NCBI GenBank assembly: GCA_002436415.1
Contig: DJMA01000003.1
Coordinates: forward strand, 186,001-250,000
DNA: 64,000 bases
Source: Bdellovibrionaceae bacterium UBA6502
GTDB taxonomy: Bacteria; Bdellovibrionota; Bdellovibrionia; Bdellovibrionales; UBA840
Direction of reading: 5' to 3'
The first letter of the stretch is position 1; every line of letters starts with the position of its first letter. The notes under the pieces were generated by a model. It did no database searches, was not told where the DNA came from, and worked only from the letters and a program-made list of their open reading frames with translations. Positions 25,982-34,422 of this stretch are shown here, piece by piece. A program made the position numbers and the translations under genes.

Positions 25982-27601
25982 TTACTTATCAAGAGAAACT
26001 CGCTTTTTATTGATCATGCGAGTTACTTTTTGGAAGTTACTTAAGCCATTTGCTTTGGTTATGCCGGCTTGGCTTAGTTTTTGGTCGGCAGATAGGGAAG
26101 CTGTGGTTCTTCCTGAGTTTTTACCGCCAAGGTCTTTTAATAGTTTACTGAGGTCAAATTTATCCTTTTGGGTGGCACTTCCAATTCCACGACCATTTTT
26201 CTTCCAGGCATTTCCTGCGCCGGTTGCGTATCCTCCGGAGAATCCACCTCCGCCACCGCCTCCGCCTGAGCCGGAAAGCCTTCCTAAAATGTCGGTATCA
26301 ATTCCAGAGTCAGCTCCGCCTGGTGCTCCACCACCAGGACCGCCACCACCGCCACCGGAGGCACTCCCTAGTCCACCAGCATTACCAACATTACCACCAG
26401 TGGCAAGGCTAGCTTGCGCTGCTGTTTCGCCGTCAAAACCGTTAAAGTCTGAATTAAAAAAGTCATCATCGGTTAGAGCATTGCCTAAACCGTCGTAGTC
26501 ATATTGGTCACCATTTAGTGCATCGTTAAATTCATTTCCTCCATAACCAGAACCAAGATCTGCAGGACAAGATGCAGGTGGTGCCGCTGAAAAACAAGGG
26601 GCACAAGCTGGGTTGTATTGTGCATTTGCACCAGCACATTGTGTGTAATCGCCAGAATTAGCAACACTTGTAGGGCAAGAAGGGTGGCCTTGGTTTTGCG
26701 GATAAGTATTGAAATCACATGCAACTGAAGGACATTGGGTTGGATCACTCATTGTATCTGCGCTAGTACAAGCAGTAAGTTCTTCTTGCATTTTCGTAGT
26801 TAATTCACAATCTTTGGCTGCGTAGTGAGCTTGTAAAGCTTGCGCTGCGGAGGCCGTCAGTTTCATATAGTTCATTGTTTGTGCTTGGCAAAACCTAAGG
26901 TAGTCTGCAGCTGTTTTATCAGCACCATCCACTTTATCTAATTGTTGAGTTCCTAAAGGTTCACAGGCAGTTTTACAGGAAGAAATGTGATACTGACATT
27001 TGGCAGAAAGTGTACTAGATAGACCACTTGTCATAAAAGTGACATTTTTAGCTCCATCACAGGATTCAGAGATAGTACTACCCATCGAACCAATCATCAT
27101 TTGAGCCATCATAGTGAAACCATCATTTTCAATGTCGCACCATTTTTCAGTGAGATTTCTCTGGTTTGCACATTCATCGCCTGCTTGTTGTTGTTGAGGA
27201 GTTTGCGTATTACCGCCAAGCTTGGACTTATATTGGACGTTTGCTCCGTTACTTATGCTGTCACCAACGAAACCATTCATGTCAGTCGTTACGCCAATGG
27301 CTGGCTGGGAGCCAGAGTTTTGTGGATTAGCATTATATTGAATATTTGCGTTGTCACTTATACTATCTTGAAGAAAAGAATTCATATCGGTTTCTAGCTC
27401 AAGAGTTTGCTCTGGAGCCTCGTAAGTTAATTCTGGAACTTCAAAACTATTAAACTGTGTGTTTGCGTTGGAGTTGTGTTGAGTCGTTTGGCATTCAGGA
27501 GTATCGCAAGCAAAGGATTGCTGGCAATATGCCAAACTAGCGCTCATTGCCAAAGTACTTAAAATAAATTTCAAACTTAAATTTATAGGATGTCTTCTCA
27601 T
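25982..27601 (-). CDS. Large exported Cys-rich/Gly-rich protein, paralogue A
   Basis: 539 residues from ATG 27601; this start gives a signal peptide (SLKFILSTLAMSASLAYC). Residues ~55-130 hold two similar repeats, TDMNSFLQDSISDNANIQY and TDMNGFVGDSISNGANVQY. The centre has ~20 Cys in patterns such as QNQGHPSCPT and NPACAPCFSAAPPASC, followed by an acidic Gly/Asn stretch, a Gly/Pro-rich low-complexity region and a C-terminal block (DTDILGRLSG ... GLSNFQKVTRMINKKR) nearly identical to paralogue B. I recognise no enzyme. A surface or extracellular structural role is plausible. The G+C-rich low-complexity part gives long meaningless frames on the other strand. Confidence 0.78.
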   Translation of the reverse strand: MRRHPINLSLKFILSTLAMSASLAYCQQSFACDTPECQTTQHNSNANTQFNSFEVPELTYEAPEQTLELETDMNSFLQDSISDNANIQYNANPQNSGSQPAIGVTTDMNGFVGDSISNGANVQYKSKLGGNTQTPQQQQAGDECANQRNLTEKWCDIENDGFTMMAQMMIGSMGSTISESCDGAKNVTFMTSGLSSTLSAKCQYHISSCKTACEPLGTQQLDKVDGADKTAADYLRFCQAQTMNYMKLTASAAQALQAHYAAKDCELTTKMQEELTACTSADTMSDPTQCPSVACDFNTYPQNQGHPSCPTSVANSGDYTQCAGANAQYNPACAPCFSAAPPASCPADLGSGYGGNEFNDALNGDQYDYDGLGNALTDDDFFNSDFNGFDGETAAQASLATGGNVGNAGGLGSASGGGGGGPGGGAPGGADSGIDTDILGRLSGSGGGGGGGGFSGGYATGAGNAWKKNGRGIGSATQKDKFDLSKLLKDLGGKNSGRTTASLSADQKLSQAGITKANGLSNFQKVTRMINKKRVSLDK

Positions 27602-27776
27602 ACTTTCTATTCGACAAAAGTCAGATCTCACTTTAGTACGGAGATGCGTTTTTATAATAAAAATAGCCATATAGGCCCAAATGGAGCCTTCAGGTGTTAA
27701 AGTTTTTTACATGCGCTTTGCGTCTGTACAGAAATGATGCGCTACTTGCAGTAAGCTACACCAATTTTATGTATAT

Positions 27777-29318
27777 TTACTCCTCTAGACTTGTCCTTTG
27801 TTTGTTGATCATCCGAGTTACTTTCTGGAAGTTGCTTAAACCATTGGAAGAAGTAATCCCTGCATCTGCTAGTTTTTCTGTGTTTGATAAAGCTGTGGTA
27901 TCTCTAACCTGTGTCTTTTTGCTTAAATCTCCAATTAGTTTTTGCAAATCTATTTCTTTCGATTCCGTGGCCTCTCCAATTTTTCTAGCATTATTTTTCC
28001 AAGCACTGCCGGCCCCTTCAGCGTATCCACCAGAAAAACTTGAACCGGAAGAAGCGCCGCTACTCCCACTTAATCTTCCTAAAATATCAGTATCCACATC
28101 TTCGTTGGCGGAGGCAGTAGAAGTTCCTGTTAGACCAGAACTATCGCCAGAGCTAGAACTACTACCTAGACTTGCGCTTCCAACGCTTCCACCAGAAGCC
28201 AAGCTGGCTTGACTTGCTGTCTCACCATCAAAGCCGTCAAAGTCTGAACTGAAAAAATCATCTGTAGAAAGGCTATTGCCGAGACCATCGCTATCATAAG
28301 AGTCACTATAAAGGGCATCGTTATACTCATCACCATAACTTGTTGTTGTGCTAGTAGTATCACTAGGACAAGTGGAAGGAGGTGTGCTGGAGTAACAAGG
28401 AGCACAGGCAACATTGTACTGAGCATTTGCGCCCGTACAAACGGAGTAATCATAAGTGGTATTGGTGGTGTAGGCCGCACAGGCTGCATGCCCTGAATTT
28501 TGCGGGTAGCTTGTTAAATCACAGGCAATGCTTGGACAGTATTCAGGATCCGTCATTTTATCGGCATCATAACAAGCGTATAAATCATCATCAGAAACTA
28601 AGTCATCACAACTCTGTGCCTGAGCCATTGCTGAAATTCCTTGGCTAATGGAAGCAAGCATCTTGGTAATGTTGACACTCATTCCCTTACATGAGTTTAA
28701 CATCGTGTTAGACGTCCTGGCTTTGCCATTCACCTCAACACTTGCAGTGCTAGCATTTAACTCCTCAGCTTCGCAGCTAGAAATACAAGAGTTTTTTGCT
28801 TGCCAACAGGCTGCTGTGATCGCTGCAGAAATGGCCGTAGTTCCTTTGGTTAGATCCGCCGCTTTTTTACATGACTCCGCTACATCGTCAGAACTACTGG
28901 AAGCAAAACCAGGAAGTATTGTTAACACAACTGTCGTAATGGGGCTATTTTCAAGGTCACATAGTTTTTGGGCATAGCTATAAGATGAAGAACAAGAGTT
29001 TAAACTTTCAAGTACTTCTTCAGAAGGGGCTTGGGTAGCACTTTGCCCATTAGTAGTTGTGTTGTTGTTAGTAGAGGTGGCAGTGGTGCCAGGATTGGTT
29101 TCTGTAGTATTAGAATCAGTGGCACTGGCATTCATAGCCCAAGTTCCTGTATCGCTTAAGCTGTATGTAATCGAATAGCCATTTTCGGTAACAGTACATT
29201 CTTGTTCTCCTGTATCACAAGGGGAGCCACTTGTGATACTGTTGGCGGCGACAGCTTTAAGGTGATAAGTAAAAAAGACGAGCAATAAAATTTTTAAAAT
29301 ACCATTTCCAGTTTTCAT
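27777..29318 (-). CDS. Large exported Cys-rich/Ser-Thr-rich protein, paralogue B
   Basis: 513 residues from ATG 29318 (signal peptide NGILKILLLVFFTYHLKAVAA; a longer start adds ten residues). Same layout as its downstream paralogue: a Cys-rich centre (LTSYPQNSGHAACAAY, NVACAPCYSSTPPSTC), then DDFFSSDFDGFDGETASQA, a Ser-rich low-complexity region where the other has Gly, DVDTDILGRLSG, and the tail GLSNFQKVTRMINKQRTSL. A Thr/Asn-rich linker follows the signal peptide. Separated from paralogue A by 175 bases, same orientation. Function unknown. Confidence 0.78.
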   Translation of the reverse strand: MKTGNGILKILLLVFFTYHLKAVAANSITSGSPCDTGEQECTVTENGYSITYSLSDTGTWAMNASATDSNTTETNPGTTATSTNNNTTTNGQSATQAPSEEVLESLNSCSSSYSYAQKLCDLENSPITTVVLTILPGFASSSSDDVAESCKKAADLTKGTTAISAAITAACWQAKNSCISSCEAEELNASTASVEVNGKARTSNTMLNSCKGMSVNITKMLASISQGISAMAQAQSCDDLVSDDDLYACYDADKMTDPEYCPSIACDLTSYPQNSGHAACAAYTTNTTYDYSVCTGANAQYNVACAPCYSSTPPSTCPSDTTSTTTSYGDEYNDALYSDSYDSDGLGNSLSTDDFFSSDFDGFDGETASQASLASGGSVGSASLGSSSSSGDSSGLTGTSTASANEDVDTDILGRLSGSSGASSGSSFSGGYAEGAGSAWKNNARKIGEATESKEIDLQKLIGDLSKKTQVRDTTALSNTEKLADAGITSSNGLSNFQKVTRMINKQRTSLEE

Positions 29319-29838
29319 GCTTATCGTTTCGCCGCTGTTGAAAAACAACTTTAGACTTCAAAACGAGTGATTTACTTTAATTCTTTATGTTTTAGGTACC
29401 TTCTTAGTTTGTTTTACTTAGTAAGAATTTTGAAAGTTGTTTCCATGATTTTTCCACAATTATTAAAATAAAAATATTTTTATCCACTTAGCGAATACCT
29501 ACTTTTTTTGTGAAAAGACTTTTTTATTTTGAAAAAACAAATGTCAAAAAATAAAAAAAATAAACTATGGAAACACATTGAAAACAATATGGAAAGACTA
29601 TGGAAACTCCCATGGATGAAACCGTCTATATCGTCGACAGGAAGTCATGGCATTTTACAATTATTAGATTTAAAACAGCTAGTTAAGATATAAACTTTTA
29701 GTGAAAAATCAAAAAAAACAAAGCGGTAATAGATACAAGAGCTACATTAATTTTTTTGCGCATATTAAAATTTTATTAGCAATAAAAAGTATTGGTCACC
29801 GGCTACTATTGAGACCTAATAAGTTGGCTATACATTTT
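29319..29838. other. AT-rich intergenic region
   Basis: Very AT-rich, without a supported gene. The sequence TATGGAAA recurs three times within 45 bases (29570-29605). A 28-codon frame starting at 29600 has no ribosome binding site. Promoter elements for the minus-strand exported gene are expected at its left end. Confidence 0.35.
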
Positions 29839-30768
29839 TTAAGCTGTGATTTCAAAGCGACTTGCTTTTTTTAAGCGATCTAATATTCCAGTCCATTTTT
29901 CATCTAATTTCAGGTTTTCTGATAAATAGATCATTAGGGCAGAGGCTTCAGTGTGGGTGCGTAGAGTTTGATATAAACTTCTCGCTGCTAGAAAAGGGTC
30001 ATTAGAAATTTCAAGAACTTCTACATCCTCAATGCCAAATTCACGCAAGCGAATTTCTGTCAATTGGGAGTCTAATCCCCAGTTTAGGACTAAGGGTTTT
30101 TCAGGCATATAGTGATCTTGCATTTGCCCTGGAGCTTCAATTTTATCAAGCTTATTTTTTACAACTTCAAAGCCTAGCTTGCTAAAGTCACTTTTACTTA
30201 AGATACCTGGACGAAGAATTTCTAGTTGTTCATCATTAAAAACACGAACAATCGTTGATTCAATTCCAACTTCACAAACACCACCATCAATGCAGAAAAC
30301 ATCTTGCTCAGAAAAAACGTCGGTTACATGCTTAGCCATACTTGGACTGGTTTTTTTAAAATGGTTTGCGCTTGGAGCGACTAAAGGGGTGTTTAATTTC
30401 TTTATAAACTCTAAGCTTAGGGAATTATTCGGGCAACGAATTCCCACAGTGCTTAGTCCAGAGCTAATTAAGTCATCTACCAAATTCGATTTTTCTAAAA
30501 CCATTGTCAGAGGACCTGGCCAAAATTTCTCGGCCAATTTCTGGGCTCCATGAGACCATGATTTTGTAAGTGTTTTGGCTTGCTCAATATCACTTACGTG
30601 AACAATTAGAGGGTCGAACAGCGGGCGGGATTTTAACTCAAAAATTCTTTTAACAAGCTTGAGGTCATTGTATGGAGCACTTAAGCCATAGACCGTTTCG
30701 GTAGGGATAGCGACGAGCTTCCCTTCTTTAAATGCTGAAATGGCATGGTCTATTTGAGTAAAATCCAT
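29839..30768 (-). CDS. tsaC: L-threonylcarbamoyladenylate synthase, Sua5 type
   Basis: 309 residues. The N-terminal ~200 residues are the YrdC/Sua5 domain: PTETVYGLSAPYND, KRIFELKSRPLFDPLIVHV, WPGPLTMVL, GIRCPNNSLSL and APSANHFKKTSPS. The C-terminal ~90 residues form the extra Sua5 domain absent from short TsaC. The enzyme makes threonylcarbamoyl-AMP from Thr, bicarbonate and ATP, the first step of t6A37 modification of ANN-decoding tRNAs in the cytoplasm. It sits 21 bases downstream of the antiporter gene on the same strand, so may be co-transcribed with it. Confidence 0.93.
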   Translation of the reverse strand: MDFTQIDHAISAFKEGKLVAIPTETVYGLSAPYNDLKLVKRIFELKSRPLFDPLIVHVSDIEQAKTLTKSWSHGAQKLAEKFWPGPLTMVLEKSNLVDDLISSGLSTVGIRCPNNSLSLEFIKKLNTPLVAPSANHFKKTSPSMAKHVTDVFSEQDVFCIDGGVCEVGIESTIVRVFNDEQLEILRPGILSKSDFSKLGFEVVKNKLDKIEAPGQMQDHYMPEKPLVLNWGLDSQLTEIRLREFGIEDVEVLEISNDPFLAARSLYQTLRTHTEASALMIYLSENLKLDEKWTGILDRLKKASRFEITA

Positions 30769-30789
30769 GCCCAGCTTTTTAACATGATA

Positions 30790-32055
30790 TTAGCTTTCAG
30801 GTAAAGGATTTGTGCTTTCTTCTTCAATCAAGTCCTTGTCTTGGTAGCCTTCAAAAAAACGGTTGAAGAATTTACTCACTTCAGGGCTTTCCGAGGAAAT
30901 AACAAAGATTGAAGTCAAAATGATAGAAATAGGAATCATGGCAAACAATGTGTCTTGCAACCATAAACCACCTTCTACACCACGTTGTAGCGGAATAGTT
31001 GCCAGTACAGCACAAGCCAAGCCCCTCGGCCCCATGGCCACGGTTACCATGGCATCCTTTTTTGAATAGTCTGCTTTTTTGAACAATAGCTTTACGCAAA
31101 AATATCGAGTTATAAAAATGCAAACCGATATTAAAAAGGCAAACAATACGGTTTGTAAGCTGCTGAACTTTATTAAAATTCCAAGATAGATAAAAAACAC
31201 GGTTTTTAATAAAAAGCTGATCTCAGCAAGAAGACTCAGCTCGCGAAAACGCACGGTGTTCACTTTAACATGTTTGTTCATCCAATCCGGTAGTAGGCTT
31301 AAATTCGCCAGGCAAAATCCTAAGGCTAAAACAGCCATAGCGCCATTGTAACCGCTAAGCTCAATCAAACCATAACTCATTAAAGCAAAAGCTTCCGAGG
31401 CAAATACCATACTGGTTAAATCGGAAAATCTAGTTCGTAAAAACGCCCAGATAAGGCCAAAACCTAATCCTAAGAACACACTGGCGATGGTTTTGGGGCC
31501 AATCCCTACCAATAGATTTTGAATGCTAAATTGATTGGATACAATACCGTCAGTAATTACTAAAAAACAAACGATGGCCAAAACATCTGTAAAAGCACTT
31601 TCTAGAGATAGGATTGTTTTTCCTCGATCACTACAACTTAAAAACTGTACCATCGGAATTACAACCGCACTGGAGGTGCTTCCCATTCCCAATCCTAGTA
31701 AAAGTGCGATATGCCATTCTTGCTTAGCAATAACAAAGGCGCAAAAGAAGGCAATGGCAGCAATGCTTATGAATCCGAGAACACTAATAGCAGCTGCAGG
31801 TAAGCTACTAGTGCTTAGATCATTGGTATCTAATTTTAAGCCTCCTTCATAAAGAATGACCACCAAGGCGAGGGTAGAGAGTAGGCCTCCTACTTTGCCA
31901 AAGTCTTCGGGGGAGACATATCCTAGGACTGGACCTGCCACATAACCGATGATAACTAAAATTAGAAGATCAGGAATCTTTGTCTTTAAAAAGACCCACT
32001 TTAAAAAATGACCTAAGAAGAATAAGGCGCCAATGGCTACAATTGCTTTTTCCAT
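30790..32055 (-). CDS. Cation:proton antiporter (CPA superfamily)
   Basis: 421 residues with about 12 membrane spans. Features of the NhaA-fold CPA transporters: YEGGLKLDTNDL in the third span region, GMGSTSSAVVIPMV, and MGPRGLACAVLATIPLQRGV near the C-terminus, which resembles NhaP/KefB-type Na+(K+)/H+ exchangers. No C-terminal TrkA-N nucleotide-binding domain, so it is a short form. The C-terminus is an acidic cytoplasmic tail. Inner membrane. Ion preference cannot be judged from sequence. Confidence 0.88.
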   Translation of the reverse strand: MEKAIVAIGALFFLGHFLKWVFLKTKIPDLLILVIIGYVAGPVLGYVSPEDFGKVGGLLSTLALVVILYEGGLKLDTNDLSTSSLPAAAISVLGFISIAAIAFFCAFVIAKQEWHIALLLGLGMGSTSSAVVIPMVQFLSCSDRGKTILSLESAFTDVLAIVCFLVITDGIVSNQFSIQNLLVGIGPKTIASVFLGLGFGLIWAFLRTRFSDLTSMVFASEAFALMSYGLIELSGYNGAMAVLALGFCLANLSLLPDWMNKHVKVNTVRFRELSLLAEISFLLKTVFFIYLGILIKFSSLQTVLFAFLISVCIFITRYFCVKLLFKKADYSKKDAMVTVAMGPRGLACAVLATIPLQRGVEGGLWLQDTLFAMIPISIILTSIFVISSESPEVSKFFNRFFEGYQDKDLIEEESTNPLPES

Positions 32056-32378
32056 GAAGGGATAATAGCAAAGACTTTTTTGAAAAGGGATAAGAATTTT
32101 TAAAAATCCTAGAGCTTTGACTAATACAAGGCCTTAAAGCACTCACTCTAAATGTACTTAGCCTAATTAAAGCTCTTTCGTCTTTAATAACGAGCAATTG
32201 AGTCTTGATGCGAATTTACAGGATTGAGTCATTTTAAAAAGGAAGATGGGAGCTAAAGCTATGTATTTCTGTAAACTGCTTACGACATCTTTAATGAGAG
32301 ATTGAAAAAAGGCTCTAAAAAAGATTTTAGAGCCATAGAAATATTTAAGTCATAGAAGATTATTTTTTCTTGAGGGAA
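32056..32378. other. Intergenic region between speA and the antiporter
   Basis: No gene seen. It contains the speA terminator (described separately) and the expected promoter for the antiporter/tsaC pair, which I cannot place with confidence. Confidence 0.4.
32305..32334 (-). terminator. Intrinsic terminator of speA
   Basis: Perfect 10-bp stem GGCTCTAAAA / TTTTAGAGCC with a 4-base loop, followed on the minus strand by six T. It lies about 45 bases past the speA stop codon. Confidence 0.85.
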
Positions 32379-34274
32379 TTATTCTAGGTAAGTGTAACCT
32401 GACAAGCCTTCTTCGTACTTGCGTACCAGTAGGCGAGCTTCTTTTCCTGTGATTTTGTTTTCAGTGATATTGACTTCGATTGCATTTCGAATGCTCGCTA
32501 ATAAATCATTTCGATGATAGTGAATATAGCTTAAGACTTCCGCCACGGTATCACCTTCTGATACATGAGAAACCTTGTAACCGTTTTCGTGTAAACAAAC
32601 ATCTACCGAATCAGTGTCTCCAAAAAGGTTGTGTAAATCACCTAAGGCCTCTTGATAGGCTCCAATTAAAAACACACCCATATAGTAATTTTCATCTTCC
32701 TTTAACTCGTGAACGCTTAGGCTTTTTGACATTTTACCACTTTCGACAAAGCTATCAATTTTACCGTCTGAATCACAGGTAAGGTCGACTAAAATGGCTT
32801 TACGTTGTGGTTCTTCGTCCAAGCGATGAATAGGCATCACCGGAAAATGATGGTTCACGGCCCATGAATCGGGGATGCTTTGAAAGATTGAGAAGTTGGT
32901 AAAATAAGTATCACTCAATAAATCAGTTAAGTGATTGATGATCTCTTCAAACTCACTAGGATCAACATAAGCTAGTTCTAAAATTCTGGTTAGGTTTGTC
33001 CAAACTAAGTCTTCCGCCTTAGCTCTCTCGGTTAAACTAAGGTAACCTAGGCTATAAAGTTTTAGAGCGTCTTCTTTTAACTCCATAACATCGTTATAGG
33101 CTTCGTTTAAGCTATCAAGATTAAGTGATGAATAGATTGCTGCCAAGTTATGAATGATTGGAGAGTCTTTTCTTTCAGGTACAACATTATGCTCTTTCTT
33201 TGCGACCTCATTTGCACCTAGAACATTCATCAATAAAACTGAGTGATGTGCAACCAAGGCACGACCTGCTTCTGTGACAATATTAGGATGAGGCACTTCA
33301 TGACGATCACATACCTGTGCGATAGCATAAACCACATCATTGGCATATTCTTGTTCTGAATAGTTGGTAGAGGAATTGGATTTTCCTGTTCCATCGTAAT
33401 CTACGCCAAGGCCGCCACCTACATCGATGTATTGTAGGTTCTTAGCTCCCATTTGTTTAATCTCTGCATAATACCTAGCGCCTTCTTTTAGAGAAGACTT
33501 AATGCTTTGAATGCTTGGAATTTGTGAGCCGATGTGAAAATGAACTAGCTCTAAGCTATCCATTTTATCGCGTTCTTTTAACATATCGAGTGCTTTGCAG
33601 ACTTCAGAGGGAGTAAGACCAAATTTAGATCGTGCTCCGCTGGAGTCTACCCATTTACCAGCACCTTTTGAGTAAAGCTTCACGCGTAATCCAATTTTAG
33701 CTTCAATGTTTAATTTTTCAGAAACATCTAGGATCATTGGAAGTTCATCCATACGATCTACAACGATAATTGTATTACGTCCAATCTTGCGGGACAATAA
33801 AGCGGTTTCTATATATTCTTCGTCTTTAAAGCCATTACATATCACTAAGCCATTAGGATTTTCCATCATGGCCAAAACCACCAAAAGCTCAGGCTTACTA
33901 CCAGCTTCTAAGCCAAGTTTGGTACCTTTTCCACTTTCCACAACTTCTTTTACCAAATCTCTATGTTGGTTTACTTTGATTGGGTAAACTCCCATATAGT
34001 CTGCTTTGTAATCGCAATCATTCATTGCATTTTGAAAGCAGTTAGAAAGTAATTTAATACGACTATGAACGATATCGGGAAAGCGAACTAAAATTGGTAA
34101 ACGAATTCCACGATCTTGTAGGTCTTCTGTTAAGTCTTTTAGATCAATGCTTTTTGTCTTGTCACCATTGGGAGTAACAATCACATTGCCTTTTTCATTG
34201 ATATTGAAAAAGTCTAACCCCCAGTATTGGGTTCCATAGCGCTCTAAACTTTGTTCGACACTCCAAAAACTCAT
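32379..34274 (-). CDS. speA: Biosynthetic arginine decarboxylase
   Basis: 631 residues from ATG 34274 (AGGAG six bases before; an upstream GTG overlaps that SD). Length and layout match SpeA: fold III PLP domain with PIKVNQHRDLVKEVVE (the PLP-lysine is the K in this motif), LGLEAGSKPELL, HFHIGSQIPSIQ and YIDVGGGLGVDYDGT. The C-terminal beta domain has VDLTCDSDGKID. It decarboxylates arginine to agmatine, the first step of putrescine synthesis by the agmatine route. The window's ureohydrolase gene may supply the second step. Monocistronic with its own terminator. Confidence 0.95.
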   Translation of the reverse strand: MSFWSVEQSLERYGTQYWGLDFFNINEKGNVIVTPNGDKTKSIDLKDLTEDLQDRGIRLPILVRFPDIVHSRIKLLSNCFQNAMNDCDYKADYMGVYPIKVNQHRDLVKEVVESGKGTKLGLEAGSKPELLVVLAMMENPNGLVICNGFKDEEYIETALLSRKIGRNTIIVVDRMDELPMILDVSEKLNIEAKIGLRVKLYSKGAGKWVDSSGARSKFGLTPSEVCKALDMLKERDKMDSLELVHFHIGSQIPSIQSIKSSLKEGARYYAEIKQMGAKNLQYIDVGGGLGVDYDGTGKSNSSTNYSEQEYANDVVYAIAQVCDRHEVPHPNIVTEAGRALVAHHSVLLMNVLGANEVAKKEHNVVPERKDSPIIHNLAAIYSSLNLDSLNEAYNDVMELKEDALKLYSLGYLSLTERAKAEDLVWTNLTRILELAYVDPSEFEEIINHLTDLLSDTYFTNFSIFQSIPDSWAVNHHFPVMPIHRLDEEPQRKAILVDLTCDSDGKIDSFVESGKMSKSLSVHELKEDENYYMGVFLIGAYQEALGDLHNLFGDTDSVDVCLHENGYKVSHVSEGDTVAEVLSYIHYHRNDLLASIRNAIEVNITENKITGKEARLLVRKYEEGLSGYTYLE

Positions 34275-34422
34275 TGGCACTCCTAATGGCTGAGGACATT
34301 TCGTTTACTCTTATAATCGAAAAATAGGTATATCAGAAAGTAAATCTTCACGAAACAAATACAATGAAAAAATTCAGAGAGATGTCAGGATTTTTGATAG
34401 AAAACGATTCATATTTATCTAG

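Noticed and set aside
26010..26498. 162-codon plus-strand Pro-rich frame
   Set aside because: Antisense of the Gly-rich low-complexity part of an exported protein; Gly codons read as Pro/Ala on the other strand.
27694..28212. 172-codon plus-strand frame
   Set aside because: Mostly antisense to the second large exported paralogue; no ribosome binding site and no recognisable domain.
29600..29686. 28-codon plus-strand frame in the AT-rich gap
   Set aside because: No Shine-Dalgarno sequence, no similarity recognised and too short to support.
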